Source: Clarkia xantiana subsp. parviflora (taxonomy: Eukaryota; Streptophyta; Magnoliopsida; Myrtales; Onagraceae). From it: a DNA stretch of 64,000 nucleotides. Under the pieces are notes generated by a model, which was not told where the DNA came from, made no database searches, and was given only the letters and a program-made list of their open reading frames with translations. Below are positions 35,431 through 46,644 of this stretch, in pieces. Positions within the stretch are counted from its first letter, which is position 1; each line of letters opens with the position of its first letter. A program made the translations under genes and the position numbers. The stretch covers positions 23,103,001-23,167,000 of the forward strand of contig JAPTYO010000008.1 of the NCBI GenBank assembly GCA_036873135.1, read 5' to 3'.

Positions 35431-35945
35431 TAGCACTCGCCATATTTCTGCCAACTTCTGAAGTATAATTGCTGTTGTTTGTTTATTTTCCAATGATTTT
35501 CCATTTATGAATCATCGGTATAGACTAGGCTGCTCAAATATTGTGATACTCTTTCCGTAGAAGATCGACCATCTATATTAAAATTACTGCAATCTTTGGA
35601 TTAAGCCCTTTAATATATATTGCCAACCCCAAGGATGGACTTGAAGGGATTTCTTCTCCATCCTACTTTTATGAGGATTCATGTTTAGAAAACTTATCCT
35701 TTCATCTGTGTAATCAGACTTTCCTATTCTTCTATTTGAATGGTGATTCTGACTATATTTGGTTGAACTCTTTGAACGCGTATCTTTATTAGATTGTGGG
35801 AAGCTCTTCAATATTTCAAAGGGTTTCTTGTATTCCTTTGATCTGAAGAATGTGCGCTTTCAGGAATACAGTCTTGAACAGGTTTTGAAGGATAAGAGGC
35901 TTCATGTAAGTGAAGTTTCATGTGAGTACTAACAAATTTTTGAAC

Positions 35946-36008
<63 letters not shown>

Positions 36009-36274
36009 AGGGCAATTTAAGAAAAGCAATTGCAAATTTACACTAAAATGAAATATGGAAAATTAAAGAAGTTAAAGTAATTTTAATGTCTTGGGGCCCA
36101 ATTAGAAAATACATTGGATAAAGGGTTGCACATACTCAACCATTAAAAGTATGACTACAATTAGATATTAAGAAAATACATATCAATGGAAACAACAATT
36201 TCCGTGAAGTTGAGGACTTAGATTTCTCCTTTTCCTTTGAAGTTGGGGACTTAAATTTTCTTTCCTCCTTTTTT
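35431..36274 (+). repeat. Left flanking copy of the ~0.8-kb duplication
   Basis: The segment from TAGCACTCG to CCTCCTTTTTTT is repeated on the other side of the retrotransposon at 46645-47447. This copy has a long AT microsatellite (35947-36002) and several substitutions, and is the more diverged of the two relative to the right arm. Confidence 0.9.
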
Positions 36275-37057
36275 TGGATGGATATACGCCCAATTTGAAC
36301 CCGTTGACTTCCGAATTGTTCCATTTTTATCACCCCGTTAATGATTGTAAATCGAAACTTCAACCCGAACACTTCGCGAAAACACCAACGGACCGGACGA
36401 GGCCGAAGCGCTCGTCCGGCCGAGTTAAACTCACCTAGGTGAGGTCGGGTGGCCACACCCGACCTCCCCTAGGGGAGATCGGGTCAGCCAACCCGATCTC
36501 CCCTAGGGGAGATAGGGTCGGCCAACCCTATCTCCCCTAGGAGGGGTTGGGTGGCCTCACCCAACCCCTACCCTTGGGGTCGGATTTTCCTTCCCCCCAA
36601 GGGCCCCGGCACCATTCTTGGACTCCCATACTCGGTTTATTTCCGCCAACCCTTTCCGTATCCTAATGTCTTAATTATGTGTTTAAAGGTTAATTAATTG
36701 TGTTTAAAGGTTAACAATGTCATTAAGCCACCTTAATGACACCGTTGCCTATAAATACAGCGCCTCCACTATTCATTTGAACATCTTGGCAAGTTGCATA
36801 ATTTTGCTCTGACATCTCTCTAGCTTTATCTCTCTAAAACCGTACTGACTTAGGCATCAGAGAGGGTTCATCAGGCACCACACCCCCCCCTCTGTGCCTG
36901 GTATTGCCCCTCTTGCAGGGCGAGAAGAGAAGAGAAGCTAAGGACGGAAGGACACAAGCTAGGACAGCACAACCCGAGAGCACCAAATCCGTAACATCTC
37001 CAGTGAGGGACGAGACTTGAGTCGACCGCCCGTTGACCCTAGACTCGGAACCTAAAA
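36275..37057 (+). repeat. 5' LTR of the Tat-like element
   Basis: It begins at TGGATGGATATACGCC and ends near GGAACCTAA. It contains palindromic units of CCCCTAGGGGAGATCGGGTC type at about 36430-36570, a TATA box (CCTATAAATACAG, 36748-36760) and the conserved ACTGACTTAGGCATCAGAGA block. It lacks one tandem unit present in the 3' LTR. Confidence 0.85.
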
Positions 37058-37108
37058 CTTGGCGTCGTCAGTGGGCTTCGGACAGAAAGCCTGGCAATAA
37101 CAAGAGCA

Positions 37109-38431
37109 ATGACGAACAACATGGTGTCTAGGCACCACCACCCAGCCGGGGGCAATACGCGAAGGAGAGAGCCTATACCCCCAGGAAGGCAGCCTAACCC
37201 AGGGAAACTGCCAGTGCAACCAGAACCTCAAGGAACCTCACAGGCTCCCCAACACAACAACCAGGAGGGAGGACCTTCACGCCCAGCTGGGGCTGAGTCC
37301 TCCACAGCCTCAACCCCTTTGGCAAGGAGGCCACAGAGAGAAAGGGAGCAACAGAGGGAGCAACAGGGAGTGCCATCCCAACACACAGCACCTCCTGAGG
37401 GATATTAATATGAGGCGCAACCCCAAGGATACCCGTATGGGATGCCGGCCCAAAGGAATGACAACCGCGCCCACACTACATACACAAGGCCGACATACAC
37501 CCAGGGGACACATACAGAAGCTCATGAAGAGGAACAGATCCCAACGGAAGAGCACCACTCGCACCCCCGAGCAGGGCAGCGAGAGGAGCAAAGAAGAAAT
37601 TACCAGGAGCCACCCCCAGAGGGAAGGCAACAATTCGTGCCTCCTAGGCAACAGAAGAACGCCAGGGCTTACACCCCACTGGGGGCGGACAGACAAGCAA
37701 GACCTCCAAGGAGGCAAGAATTCTATGAAGCACCCCAGCAGGGACACCAAGGATACACCTACAGTCCGTACCAATACGGACAAGGGATCCCGGCAAGCCC
37801 AGTCTATAACTACGGAGGCTATCAAAGAGATTACACTCCGACGCCGATATTGATCACTCCGGAAGAAATAGAGGCAATGATAACAAGGAAAATGAATGAG
37901 TCAAAGAAACACGGCTTGCATTGTCTAAGTGACAAAACGAACCACCCTTTCACGAGGGAATTGGAGATGAGCAAGGTGCCGGACTCCCTGCATACAATCC
38001 AGATTGCAAAGTACAATGGCAAGGGAGACCCTTTGGAGCATATTCAACAGCATGAAGCCTCCCTATTTAGGAGAACCACTGATGAAAGATACAAGGCACT
38101 CCTATTCCCAAACACCCTATCATGGGTGGCCTCACACTGGTTCTTTAGCCTACCCTCTGAGAGCATCCACTCATGGGAGCAGCTAAAGGCGAAATTCCTT
38201 CAGAGATATCTAGGAGAAAGGAAGCTCCTTAAAGGGGCAGGCTCCATCGATGACGTGAAGCAAGAAAATGATGAATCTTTGGCCAATTACTACACTAGGT
38301 TTAACCAAAACATAGCAGACATCCAGGGCAACATCACTGAGGGTGAGATAATACGAGCCTTCATTAGAAACCTAGGCCGCTTCGGGTCACGCTGGCAGAA
38401 AAGATGGCCAAGAAACCAGCAAGCACCTTAG
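37109..38431 (+). pseudogene. Tat-like gag, interrupted by a TAA and a frameshift
   Basis: One frame runs from ATG 37109, stops at TAA 37406-37408, and continues in the same frame to 38431. The first 240 residues are Pro/Gln/Arg-rich and low in complexity. The rest matches the plant retrotransposon gag domain, with FTRELEMSKVPDSLHTIQIA, KYNGKGDPLEHI, SWVASHWFFSLPSESIHSWE and RYLGERKLLKGAGSIDDVKQ. Near 38390 the true reading passes to the next frame, which continues gag, so a second lesion separates it from the downstream product. Gag would package the element RNA. Confidence 0.88.
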
Positions 38432-40365
38432 AGGAGCTAGCAGGGAGAGTAAAAACTCATATAGACCTGGAGAGACACAGAGCAAGTAAGAAAGCCAAGA
38501 TTCAAGCAGCTAAGGAAGACAATGCAAAGCCGAACAGAGGAAAGCCACCTCAGGCACCTCAACACACAAGGCAGCAGGAATGGCGTCCGCCCCAGCAAAG
38601 AAATCAAATGGGCGAACCACTGAAAGTTAGGGAAATCAACGTCATCAAGTTCATCCCATTGAACGCCACTCCAGCTACTGTCCTCAGAGAGATGCGGAAT
38701 CAGAAACTCTGGTCACCCCCCGCAAGGTGGAGAGCCCCAATGGTGGGGACACACAAGGACATATGGTGTGATAACCATGAAGCATACGGACATGACACGA
38801 ACGAATGTTTCAGCCTAAAGCTAAGCATCAACAATGTCATCCAAAGGGGAGAACTAAAGCAGTTCGTGGATCATGGAGGCAACAGCATACAGTTAGGGCC
38901 ATCATACAGGGACAAAGGTAAGAGCAAGGCAGACTACATTCCTCCACCCAACAAGAGAGGAACCATAAACATGATACACGGAGGAGTGGCATCAGGTGGC
39001 CCAACTGCTAATGCAAGGGAGGTTTACGCATCAAAACTGAGTTCAGTGCCAAGGTGGAGGAAAAGGCCACGAGAAGGAGAGGAGATGAAGATTGAATTCT
39101 CGGAGAAAGACAAGAGCCACATTGTCTTCCCACATGACGATGCGTTAGTCATCACGATAGACATTGATAATTTTGATGTAAAGAGAATACTGGTAGATGG
39201 GGGCAGCTCGGCAGACCTCCTAAGCCTAAGGGTCCTAGAGGAAATAGGGAAAACAAAGGCAGACATCAAACCAGTCAACTTCCCTCTGGTTGGCTTCTCA
39301 GGGGCAACAAGTTACCCCCTGGGAATGATAACTCTGCCAGTGACCATGGGCCAAGGATGGACACAGCTGAAGGTGAACATTAACTTCTTAGTGGTTGAAA
39401 GCTTGGGAGCCTACAACGGGATCCTAGGAAGAACAACCATAAATCCATATGAAATCGTGCCATCCACCGTACACCAGAAACTGAAGTACATCACTGAGAA
39501 TGGAGTTGGAGAAGTCCTGGGTGACCAACGCACTGCAAGGCAGTGCTACGTCAACTCCATGAGACGGGGATCACACAGGACAGACACAGTGGCAATGGTC
39601 ATGGTAGGAACCGACCAAGACAACAAGAAGGTGATGACGAAACAAAGGCAAAGAAAGATGAAGAACGGAGTTGCACTCTGCCTGAGCAAGCAATTTTTTC
39701 AAAGAATGGCTAAGAAGAAACACATGAGCAAGGCTGTAAAGGTAACAAGCATACCTTGGCAACCAGAAACCGCACAAGGAAAAAGAACAAGGGACTCCAT
39801 CATAAGAGGCTTCCGACACATTGATGACATCAAGCAAATGCCATGGGAGCCAGTGTCAAGCTACTTCGAAAGATTCTCCAGTTATGGTGCCAATATGGAC
39901 ATCACAAGAGGAGAAGCCGTCAGAGCCTTCATTAGAAACATGCATCCAAACTCATTTGAGGCCTATGGAGGGCTTTATGAGATGGTCATGACAAACACGA
40001 TGAGACAGCTCAAGGAAAAGCTAGACAAGGCGTTTGCAAAGGAGATGGAGCAATGGGATGAAGTCCCGGAGAAAGAAAGAGAGACCGACACACTGGAAGG
40101 AGGTGTAAATTTCAAATTCACACCCCTTACAGTGAGCACAGAAGAAATTTTTCAGAAGTACCTCAAGGAGGAGCTACCCACATGCAGAGAGGAAGGCAAG
40201 GCCTTCCTAGGAAGAGATGCACAGGGATGGTGTGAGTACCATGGGACCTGGGGGCATCAAACCAACAATTGCATGGTACTAAAGATAGAAGTGGAGGAGA
40301 TGATTTACAATGGAGGCCTAAAGGAGTACGTGGCAACAGACAAATTGACCACCCCATATCCTTAG
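38404..40365 (+). CDS. Gag end, zinc knuckle, aspartic protease, second gag half
   Basis: A 653-codon open frame. Approximate residue ranges: 1-40 complete gag (EELAGRVKTHIDLERHRASK); 115-140 a zinc-knuckle-like WCDNHEAYGHDTNEC; 235-345 a retropepsin domain with active-site region ILVDGGSSADLL and GILGRTT; about 470-560 a second gag-like half (FRHIDDIKQMPWEPVSSYFE, TRGEAVRAFIRNMHP); then a second knuckle, WCEYHGTWGHQTNNC. The second block parallels SIDDVKQENDESLANYYTRF and the first knuckle. It stops before any reverse transcriptase. Its N-terminal start is only the first ATG in a frame broken from gag, so the native start is upstream in the other frame. Confidence 0.85.
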   Translation: MAKKPASTLEELAGRVKTHIDLERHRASKKAKIQAAKEDNAKPNRGKPPQAPQHTRQQEWRPPQQRNQMGEPLKVREINVIKFIPLNATPATVLREMRNQKLWSPPARWRAPMVGTHKDIWCDNHEAYGHDTNECFSLKLSINNVIQRGELKQFVDHGGNSIQLGPSYRDKGKSKADYIPPPNKRGTINMIHGGVASGGPTANAREVYASKLSSVPRWRKRPREGEEMKIEFSEKDKSHIVFPHDDALVITIDIDNFDVKRILVDGGSSADLLSLRVLEEIGKTKADIKPVNFPLVGFSGATSYPLGMITLPVTMGQGWTQLKVNINFLVVESLGAYNGILGRTTINPYEIVPSTVHQKLKYITENGVGEVLGDQRTARQCYVNSMRRGSHRTDTVAMVMVGTDQDNKKVMTKQRQRKMKNGVALCLSKQFFQRMAKKKHMSKAVKVTSIPWQPETAQGKRTRDSIIRGFRHIDDIKQMPWEPVSSYFERFSSYGANMDITRGEAVRAFIRNMHPNSFEAYGGLYEMVMTNTMRQLKEKLDKAFAKEMEQWDEVPEKERETDTLEGGVNFKFTPLTVSTEEIFQKYLKEELPTCREEGKAFLGRDAQGWCEYHGTWGHQTNNCMVLKIEVEEMIYNGGLKEYVATDKLTTPYP

Positions 40366-40611
40366 TTTCATATTTAGCACTTTGCATGTTCAAGCTTTCT
40401 AAGTTTTCCAAAAACAACTTTTGAGAAGGAGAACTCACGAAGTTACTCCAACTCTACAACTATCTTTGATTTCCTCCAAAAGGTGTCTTGACCCACCCAA
40501 GGCACCCCATGTGTACAAAAAACATGAATGCTCTTAAGGGAGTAGGATTTCCTTCAAAGGTATTTTCCAATGAATGTTGTGATATAATCATGAAGTTATC
40601 CTTACACAGAT
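40366..40611 (+). other. Untranslated spacer after the protease/gag frame
   Basis: A short non-coding stretch between the stop codon and the tandem array. Nothing else is recognised. Confidence 0.4.
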
Positions 40612-41560
40612 ATGACTTCAAGTCAACAACGAATTTCGACGCCCCCAAGAGCGTATCTTGAGAGTAGTTCTAAAAACTACGAACCCTGTGCCCTCTGGGA
40701 GCCTATCCCGCGAACAGATTCGACGCCCCCAAGAGCGTATCTTGAGAGTAGTTTTTATACTACGACCCTCGACGCCCCCAAGAGCGTATCTTGAGAGTAG
40801 TGTTCATACTACGACCTTCGACGCCCCCAAGAGCGTATCTTGAGAGTAGTTTCAACACTGCGACCTTCGACGCACCAAGAGCGTATCTTGAGAGTGGTTT
40901 CCAAAAACTACGAATTTCGACGCCCCCAGGAGCGTATCTTGAGAGTAGTGTTCATACTACAACCTTCGACGCCCCCAAGAGCGTATCTTGAGAGTAGTTT
41001 CTATACTACGACCTTCGACGCACCAAGAGCGTATCTTGAGAGTGGTTTCCAAAAACTACGAATTTCGACGCCCCCAGGAGCGTATCTTGAGGTAGATTTG
41101 CAACCTACCAGATTCGACGCCCCCAAGAGCGTATCTTGAGGTAGAAAAAACACTACCAGATTCGACGCCCCCAAGAGCGTATCTTGAGGTAGATTTCAAA
41201 CTACCAGTTTCGACGCCAACCAGGAGCGTATCTTTGGTCTAACCTGTGCCCTCCGGGAGCCTATCCTGCGAAACGTTAAGTGCCCTCCGAGAGCCAGTCT
41301 CGTGAACAGATTTCGACGCCAACCAGGAGCGTATCTTTGGTCTAACCTGTGCCCTCCGGGAGCCTATCATGCGAAACGTTAAGTGCCCTCCGAGAGCCAG
41401 TCTCGTGAACAGATTTCGACGCCCACCAGGAGCGTATCTTTGGTCTAACCTGTGCCCTCCGGGAGCCTATCCTGTGAAACGTTAAGTGCCATCCGAGAGC
41501 CTGTCTCGTGAACAGACTCGACGCCCACCAAGAGCGTATCTTTGGTCTAACAATACCATA
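40612..41560 (+). repeat. 15-copy tandem repeat inside the Tat-like element
   Basis: Fifteen copies of CGACGCCCCCAAGAGCGTAT, each followed by CTTGAGAGTAG or a variant and a variable linker. The period is about 47-53 bp in the first eleven. The last four sit in a larger ~100-bp unit with GTGCCCTCCGGGAGCCTATC and GAGAGCCAGTCTCGTGAAC. Short open frames across it are produced by the repetition. Confidence 0.9.
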
Positions 41561-41934
41561 CATACCGTCCAAAGGGTATCAGAAGAGAGCATTACACCAT
41601 ACTACGAAGGATCCCATGAGAAAGTAAGTTCAAAGTAAAGTGATATGAAGAACACATAATGTTTTTTCTTGATGAAATAGCAGGTATGGCATGAAGGAAA
41701 ACACAAAAGAAGGATAAGTAAAGGAAACACACCAAGAGAAGAGTCCATAATCAAAGGAGTACATACAAAAGCATACGAAGTACCCATATAAAGGCAAGTG
41801 AACCACACAGCCAACGACAAAATACGACAAGAGAAAGCAACACAAAATCTCACAGCAGCCCCAAAAGATACTCAACCCATCAAAGGGGAGAAAGAGTATG
41901 GTTATATATACAAAGATAGCAAGATGTTAATGCA
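41561..41934 (+). other. Spacer between tandem array and antisense gene
   Basis: This is likely the 3' untranslated part of the antisense gene. Minus-strand open frames here are hydrophobic and repeat-free but show no domain. Confidence 0.35.
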
Positions 41935-44250
41935 TCAATCAGAGCCTTCGGGGGAGTCACCCTGACCCCCTGAGGCCGAACCACCGGCAGAGATGGAGGA
42001 AGAGTCCGAAGTATCGATATCCACAGGCGTAGCATCCACCTGTGTAGGGGCAGGCTCGTCTGCAACAACAGCCTGACCCCTAAGGACAGCCATGTAACCA
42101 GTAGCGTACGGCCCAAAATCACCAAGATCGCCAACTGGAAACTGAGGATCAATGCGAAAAATGTGATCAACGAGATACTCACCAAACTGGTTCATCTCCT
42201 GAGTGAGCCGCACACTGTAGTCAGCAGTGAAGGCAGAGGAAGCCTTGTACTCAGACACTGCGACAGTCCTCTCCTCTGCCCGACACCTTGCCTCCAACTT
42301 CCGCAACTCCTCAGAATGGAGTGAAGATGCGACCTCAGCCTCCCGGCGCAAGCTACCTACGGTAGTCTCAAGTAAGGACACTTGGTCCCTGAGCTCCTGC
42401 ATCTTCAGATCGGATAGGCGCGCCTTCTCAGCAGCAGTGGCGAGCTCCGCCTTTAGGGAGACCTGGCTGTCCTCTAGAGTCTTCTTCTCGTCAGATAGCT
42501 CGAGCACAAGGGATGACATGTTCACCATGTCAGACATACCCTGAAAATTTAAACAAGAGATGAGTAACTGAAAAACCAATCACATAAAAGTAAAAAGGAG
42601 AAAGCAAGGAACAACTCACAGGCGCATAACGAGAGAGTACACCCTGAACTAAGCGCCGAGTCTCCCCAGGAGACTTAGGCTGAGCAGCACGATCGCCAGG
42701 AGGGATGGCACCGCGAAGTACACGGATGCCAACCTCAGGAGTCCGCAAAGAGGAGCCGCTATCAAGATGGAACTCCTTCAAACCAGCGAAAGGAGTCCAC
42801 TCAGACCCAACGACATCCTCGTCAGTAAGACGTGCGAAATCCTTCCGACTCAAAGCCGGAGGACCACCTATACAAACAAAGCAAGTCAAAGGAAAATATA
42901 AACATAGAAGCATCAGTGACAAGGTGGAGATCGAACCTGATGACCGTGCCCTCGGCTGGGGGGCAGGGGAACCATCACCAACAGGTCGCTTCCCTTTATC
43001 AGCTCGGGAAGGCGCCTCTTCGACCACCGTCACTTTATCGCGAGACAGGGTCGGGGGACGAACAACATGCGAAGGAGGATCCGCAGCTTTCTTCCTCTTG
43101 ACAGCCGAGGCCCCGGCCTCAGAGTCAGACCTCCGCGACTTGGACTTAGAAGGTCCAGAGCCCTTGCCTACGGAGACAACCCTCTCGGTCACCAGGGGAG
43201 AGTGCCCTATCAATGCAAGAAAAACAAGATAAGGAAGACACAAGTATACCATAAAGAAGCAAACAGGAGGAAGTATACCAGAGGCCCCAGCCTTCTTCCC
43301 AAGCATGGGGGACTTCTTCAGAGTAGAGCTAGATGGAGCCTTCCTCTTGCTCAGATCGACCGGTGCTGCCTGCACGTTATAGGTTTTTCCGTGAATCCAA
43401 CCTACAAAGGAAAAGCAGAAAGTAAATAAAGATGAGAAGACTAAGTAACATACCGAACCCCCGGAGTCAGGAGTCAAACTGATCCCTGCCTCATAAAGAT
43501 CCGTCTCGGTCACTAAGGACACAGGGCAGTATGATCGGGTCCCGTTGCTCTCATAGATCGTCTTCATAGTCTCTAAATCCACAGGAGAGAACTCCCCGAA
43601 GGCAGGCCAGCCATCTGACCGATCCTCATTCAAGACCGACCAAGTGACATATCGATCCGTGATGAAGAAATAATGTTTGGCCCAGTGGCTCGCCGAGTTG
43701 TCACTCCGGGCCACGAAGCGAATAGAGGTATCCCACTCGACCCCACTCAACCCGAATCAGCAAATCGGGAATCCTTGAGGGACGGATGGCGAGTTACAAA
43801 ACTCGCAAAGCCTACCTTCCTCTGATATTGGAACCAGTAGAAGCATCGGAACAGAACCAGTGAATACTTCCAGGAGTACCAGTGGCATAACACCCGGAAG
43901 CCCACCCAGACGCGGAGGGCACTAGGAGCAAGGTTCACAGGAGAAATCCTAAAGAACCTACTCAACTCTACGAGATCATCGCAGTAAGGCAGCCTCAATC
44001 CAAAGCGAATCTGGGAGGGGTAAACGACGACCTTCCCCCTAGGGGGCTCTGTCACCGTCTCGCGGGTATTCCCCAAGAAAGAGAGGAAAGGATATAGAGG
44101 CTCATCTAAGGGACAGATATCACCTAAGGTAACGTGCTCATTATAATCAGACCTAGTCAGGTGGTTCTCCGACAGAGCAGCGAGACCTAAGTCAAAGGTA
44201 GCAGGAAATCCCAAAGTTCGAATCAAGTTTCGACTAACACCCCAGCTCAG
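41935..44250 (-). pseudogene. Antisense spliced gene, Transposase_28-like with coiled coil
   Basis: On the opposite strand to gag lie six exon-like blocks: 43747-44250, 43454-43745, 43279-43401, 42937-43206, 42620-42867 and 41935-42540, mostly with clean GT..AG borders. The N-terminal block (FGLRLPYCDDLVELSRFFRI, LAPSALRVWVGFRVL, HPSLKD) and the next (KHYFFITDRYVTW, DGWPAFGEF) match the putative gypsy-type transposon family (Pfam Transposase_28). The middle is basic and Ser-rich; the last exon is a coiled coil (SDEKKTLEDSQVSLKAELAT) with an acidic Ser/Gly tail. One base appears lost near 43747, shifting frame between the first two blocks. Tat elements are known to carry antisense ORFs; the function is unknown. 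The first exon is unresolved. Confidence 0.75.
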
Positions 44251-45829
44251 ATCGCAACACTAAGCTAATGATAGGAAAGGAAGTAATGCGACGAAAAGAA
44301 GAGAAAAGGAACTCACTCATCCTTCGAAGGATGTAACGCCTCTGCAGAGTCTGTGTGCGGGGACACCACCAGGAATACAGTACCTGCCACGGCATGACAA
44401 ATGTCAAAACAAGAAAATTTCCGAAAAACCGAGAGTACCCCGGCACTCGACCAACGACAACAACCAAAGATTCGAAGACACCCACAAAGATAACAAACAT
44501 GAGCCAAGGACACCACGACAACCAAATCGAACAATTTTGTCCGAACCTAAAGTCGGTTCTCGGGCAAAATTACAATTACGCCCTCCAACAAAAATCAACA
44601 CACGAGTGACGCCTCGACATCAAATTCAAAACAGGGATAGTTTAATCAGACAAAAAACTATCTCCGGACGACCGGCCAAATTTTTTTTCCCAAGTCCACG
44701 ACTATCTACGGCTATCTACGGCAATCCCACATTCAATCAAGTATCGGCAATCAAGTATCGGCAATCAAGCATCGGCATTTCAAAAATCAACATTTTACGC
44801 GATAACGGAAAGGAAAAGAGTGGACCTTGGGAAAGCCCGACCCGATTCGATAAACGGGTCCGGATTTCAAGTCGGAAGACCGCCGGAGTTCAGCCCCTCG
44901 CCGGAAATTGCCTTCCAGCGCCGTCGCCGGAGTTGAATCCAGCAGCCACGCCTCGCCTCGCCGTCGCCAACTCCAGCCAGTCCCGACGTCGCCACTCGTC
45001 CAACCACCGCCCGCCGCTGGCCCTGCTCGCGCCGCCTCCGTCTGTCAGCCGCTAGGAGTCGCGCCGCCGTCCCGATCCGCTGGCCCACCTGTCGCCTCCG
45101 TTTCGTGCCGGTGGTCGCCTCCCGCCGGAGCTGCTGGTCAGAATTTCTGGCCCTTCGCCGGAATTCTTGGCCGGCCCTAACCTTGGTGTGCTCCAAATTT
45201 TTCCTTGCTCTCCAAGTGTGAGAAAAGAGGGAAAATGATGACTATGGTGGCTAAGTAAGGTATTTTCTTAACTCTCCTATATATTTGAAAAGGTATAGGG
45301 TTTTTTAAAGTGGCCTAATCACAACCCTCCATTTAAAATTAGATGGGATCTAAGGGTTAAAGAAAAACTATCACCTTTACCTCCCTTAGACTATGGTTAA
45401 GCATATCTCCACTCAAGTTAACATCCCATAGGTTTATTTTTGAGCATCCCATACTTAGAAAAAATTTTAAACTAAAATTAAGTTTTTCTCCACTTAGGTA
45501 AAATCCCGGCATGAAATTGAAGCATGAATCGCTTAGTTGTATTCGTATTGCATTCCTATGCGAACGTGCATTTTTCGAATATACGCCCGTAGCAAAGATA
45601 GACTTATTACTCCCACCTCAGGCGGACGCGTGCTTAGACACGTATCCGTGCTACTCTGACGTTTACAATTCCTCTATCTTATAAGGCAGGGGGCAGAGTC
45701 AGAGGCACACATCCATGGGTAAGTAAGCATTCAGACGAAAGGTAAAACCACGGCTTCAAATTGCGCGTGTCATACCATCCTTAAATAGAGTCAATCAAGG
45801 GTCAGGCCATTGGTTGACTCGGGGGCATG
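44251..45829. other. GC-rich stretch and spacer before the 3' LTR
   Basis: 44840-45190 is GC-rich with many GCCGCC/CGCCGG motifs and no consistent protein. Its position suggests the promoter and leader of the antisense gene. At 44740-44780 ATCGGCAATCAAGT repeats three times. The remainder to 45820 is non-coding, with a purine tract just before the LTR. Confidence 0.45.
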
Positions 45830-46644
45830 TGATGGATATACGCCCAATTTGAACCCGTTGACTTCCGAATTGTTCCATTTTTATCACCCCGTTAATGATT
45901 GTAAATCGAAACTTCAACCCGAACACTTCGCGAAAACACCAACGGACCGGACAAGGCCGAAGCGCTCGTCCGGCCGAGTTAGACTCACCTAGGTGAGGTC
46001 GGGTGGCCACACCCGACCTCCCCTAGGGGAGATCGGGTCAGCCAACCCGATCTCCCCTAGGGGAGATCGGGTGGACCAACCTGATCTCCCCTATGGGAGA
46101 TAGGGTTGGCCAACCCTATCTCCCCTAGGAGGGGTTGGGTGGCCTCACCCAACCCCTACCCTTGGGGGTCGGATTTTCCTTCCCCCCAAGGGCCCCGGCA
46201 CCATTCTTGGACTCCCATACTCGGTTTATTTCCGCCAACCCTTTCCGTATCCTAAGGTCTTAATTATGTGTTTAAAGGTTAATTAATTGTGTTTAAAGGT
46301 TAACAATGTCATTAAGCCACCTTAATGACACCGTTGCCTATAAATACAGCGCCTCCACTATTCATTTGAACATCTTGGCAAGTTGCATAATTTTGCTCTG
46401 ACATCTCTCGAGCTTTATCTCTCTAAAACCGTACTGACTTAGGCATCGGAGAGGGTTCATCAGGCACCACCCCCCCCTCTGTGCCTGGTATTGCCCCTCT
46501 TGCACGGCGAGAGGAGAAGAGAAGCTAAGGACGGAAGGACACAAGCTAGGACAGCACAACCCGAGAGCACCGAATCTGTAACATCTCCAGTGAGGGACGA
46601 GACTTGAGTCGACCGCCCGTTGACCCTAGATTCGGAACCTAACA
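45830..46644 (+). repeat. 3' LTR of the Tat-like element
   Basis: It begins TGATGGATATACGCC and ends GGAACCTAACA. It is nearly identical to the 5' LTR, except for an additional palindromic unit (GATCGGGTGGACCAACCTGA near 46064) and scattered substitutions. Confidence 0.88.

Larger units (their letters stand above)
36275..46644 (+). mobile_element. Non-autonomous Tat-lineage Ty3/gypsy retrotransposon
   Basis: Two near-identical LTRs (36275-37057 and 45830-46644) enclose 8.8 kb. In order: a primer site TGGCGTCGTCAGTGGG (37060), a gag frame, a gag-end/zinc-knuckle/protease/second-gag frame, a 15-copy tandem repeat, an antisense spliced gene, a GC-rich stretch, and a purine-rich tract (CTCGGGGGCATG) before the 3' LTR. 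No reverse transcriptase, RNase H or integrase motif is present, so movement must rely on another element. The primer site, LTR size and antisense ORF fit the Tat branch. LTR similarity indicates a recent insertion. Confidence 0.9.

Noticed and set aside
37310..37825. 171-codon minus-strand frame opposite gag
   Set aside because: Produced by the compositional bias of the Pro/Gln-rich gag region; no domain.
40612..41139. Short plus-strand ORFs repeating AYLESS
   Set aside because: They arise from the tandem repeat itself and have no independent coding evidence.
44867..45196. 109-codon Arg-rich minus-strand frame and its plus-strand partner
   Set aside because: This is the GC-rich stretch of the retrotransposon; both strands are open because of composition, and neither resembles a known protein.
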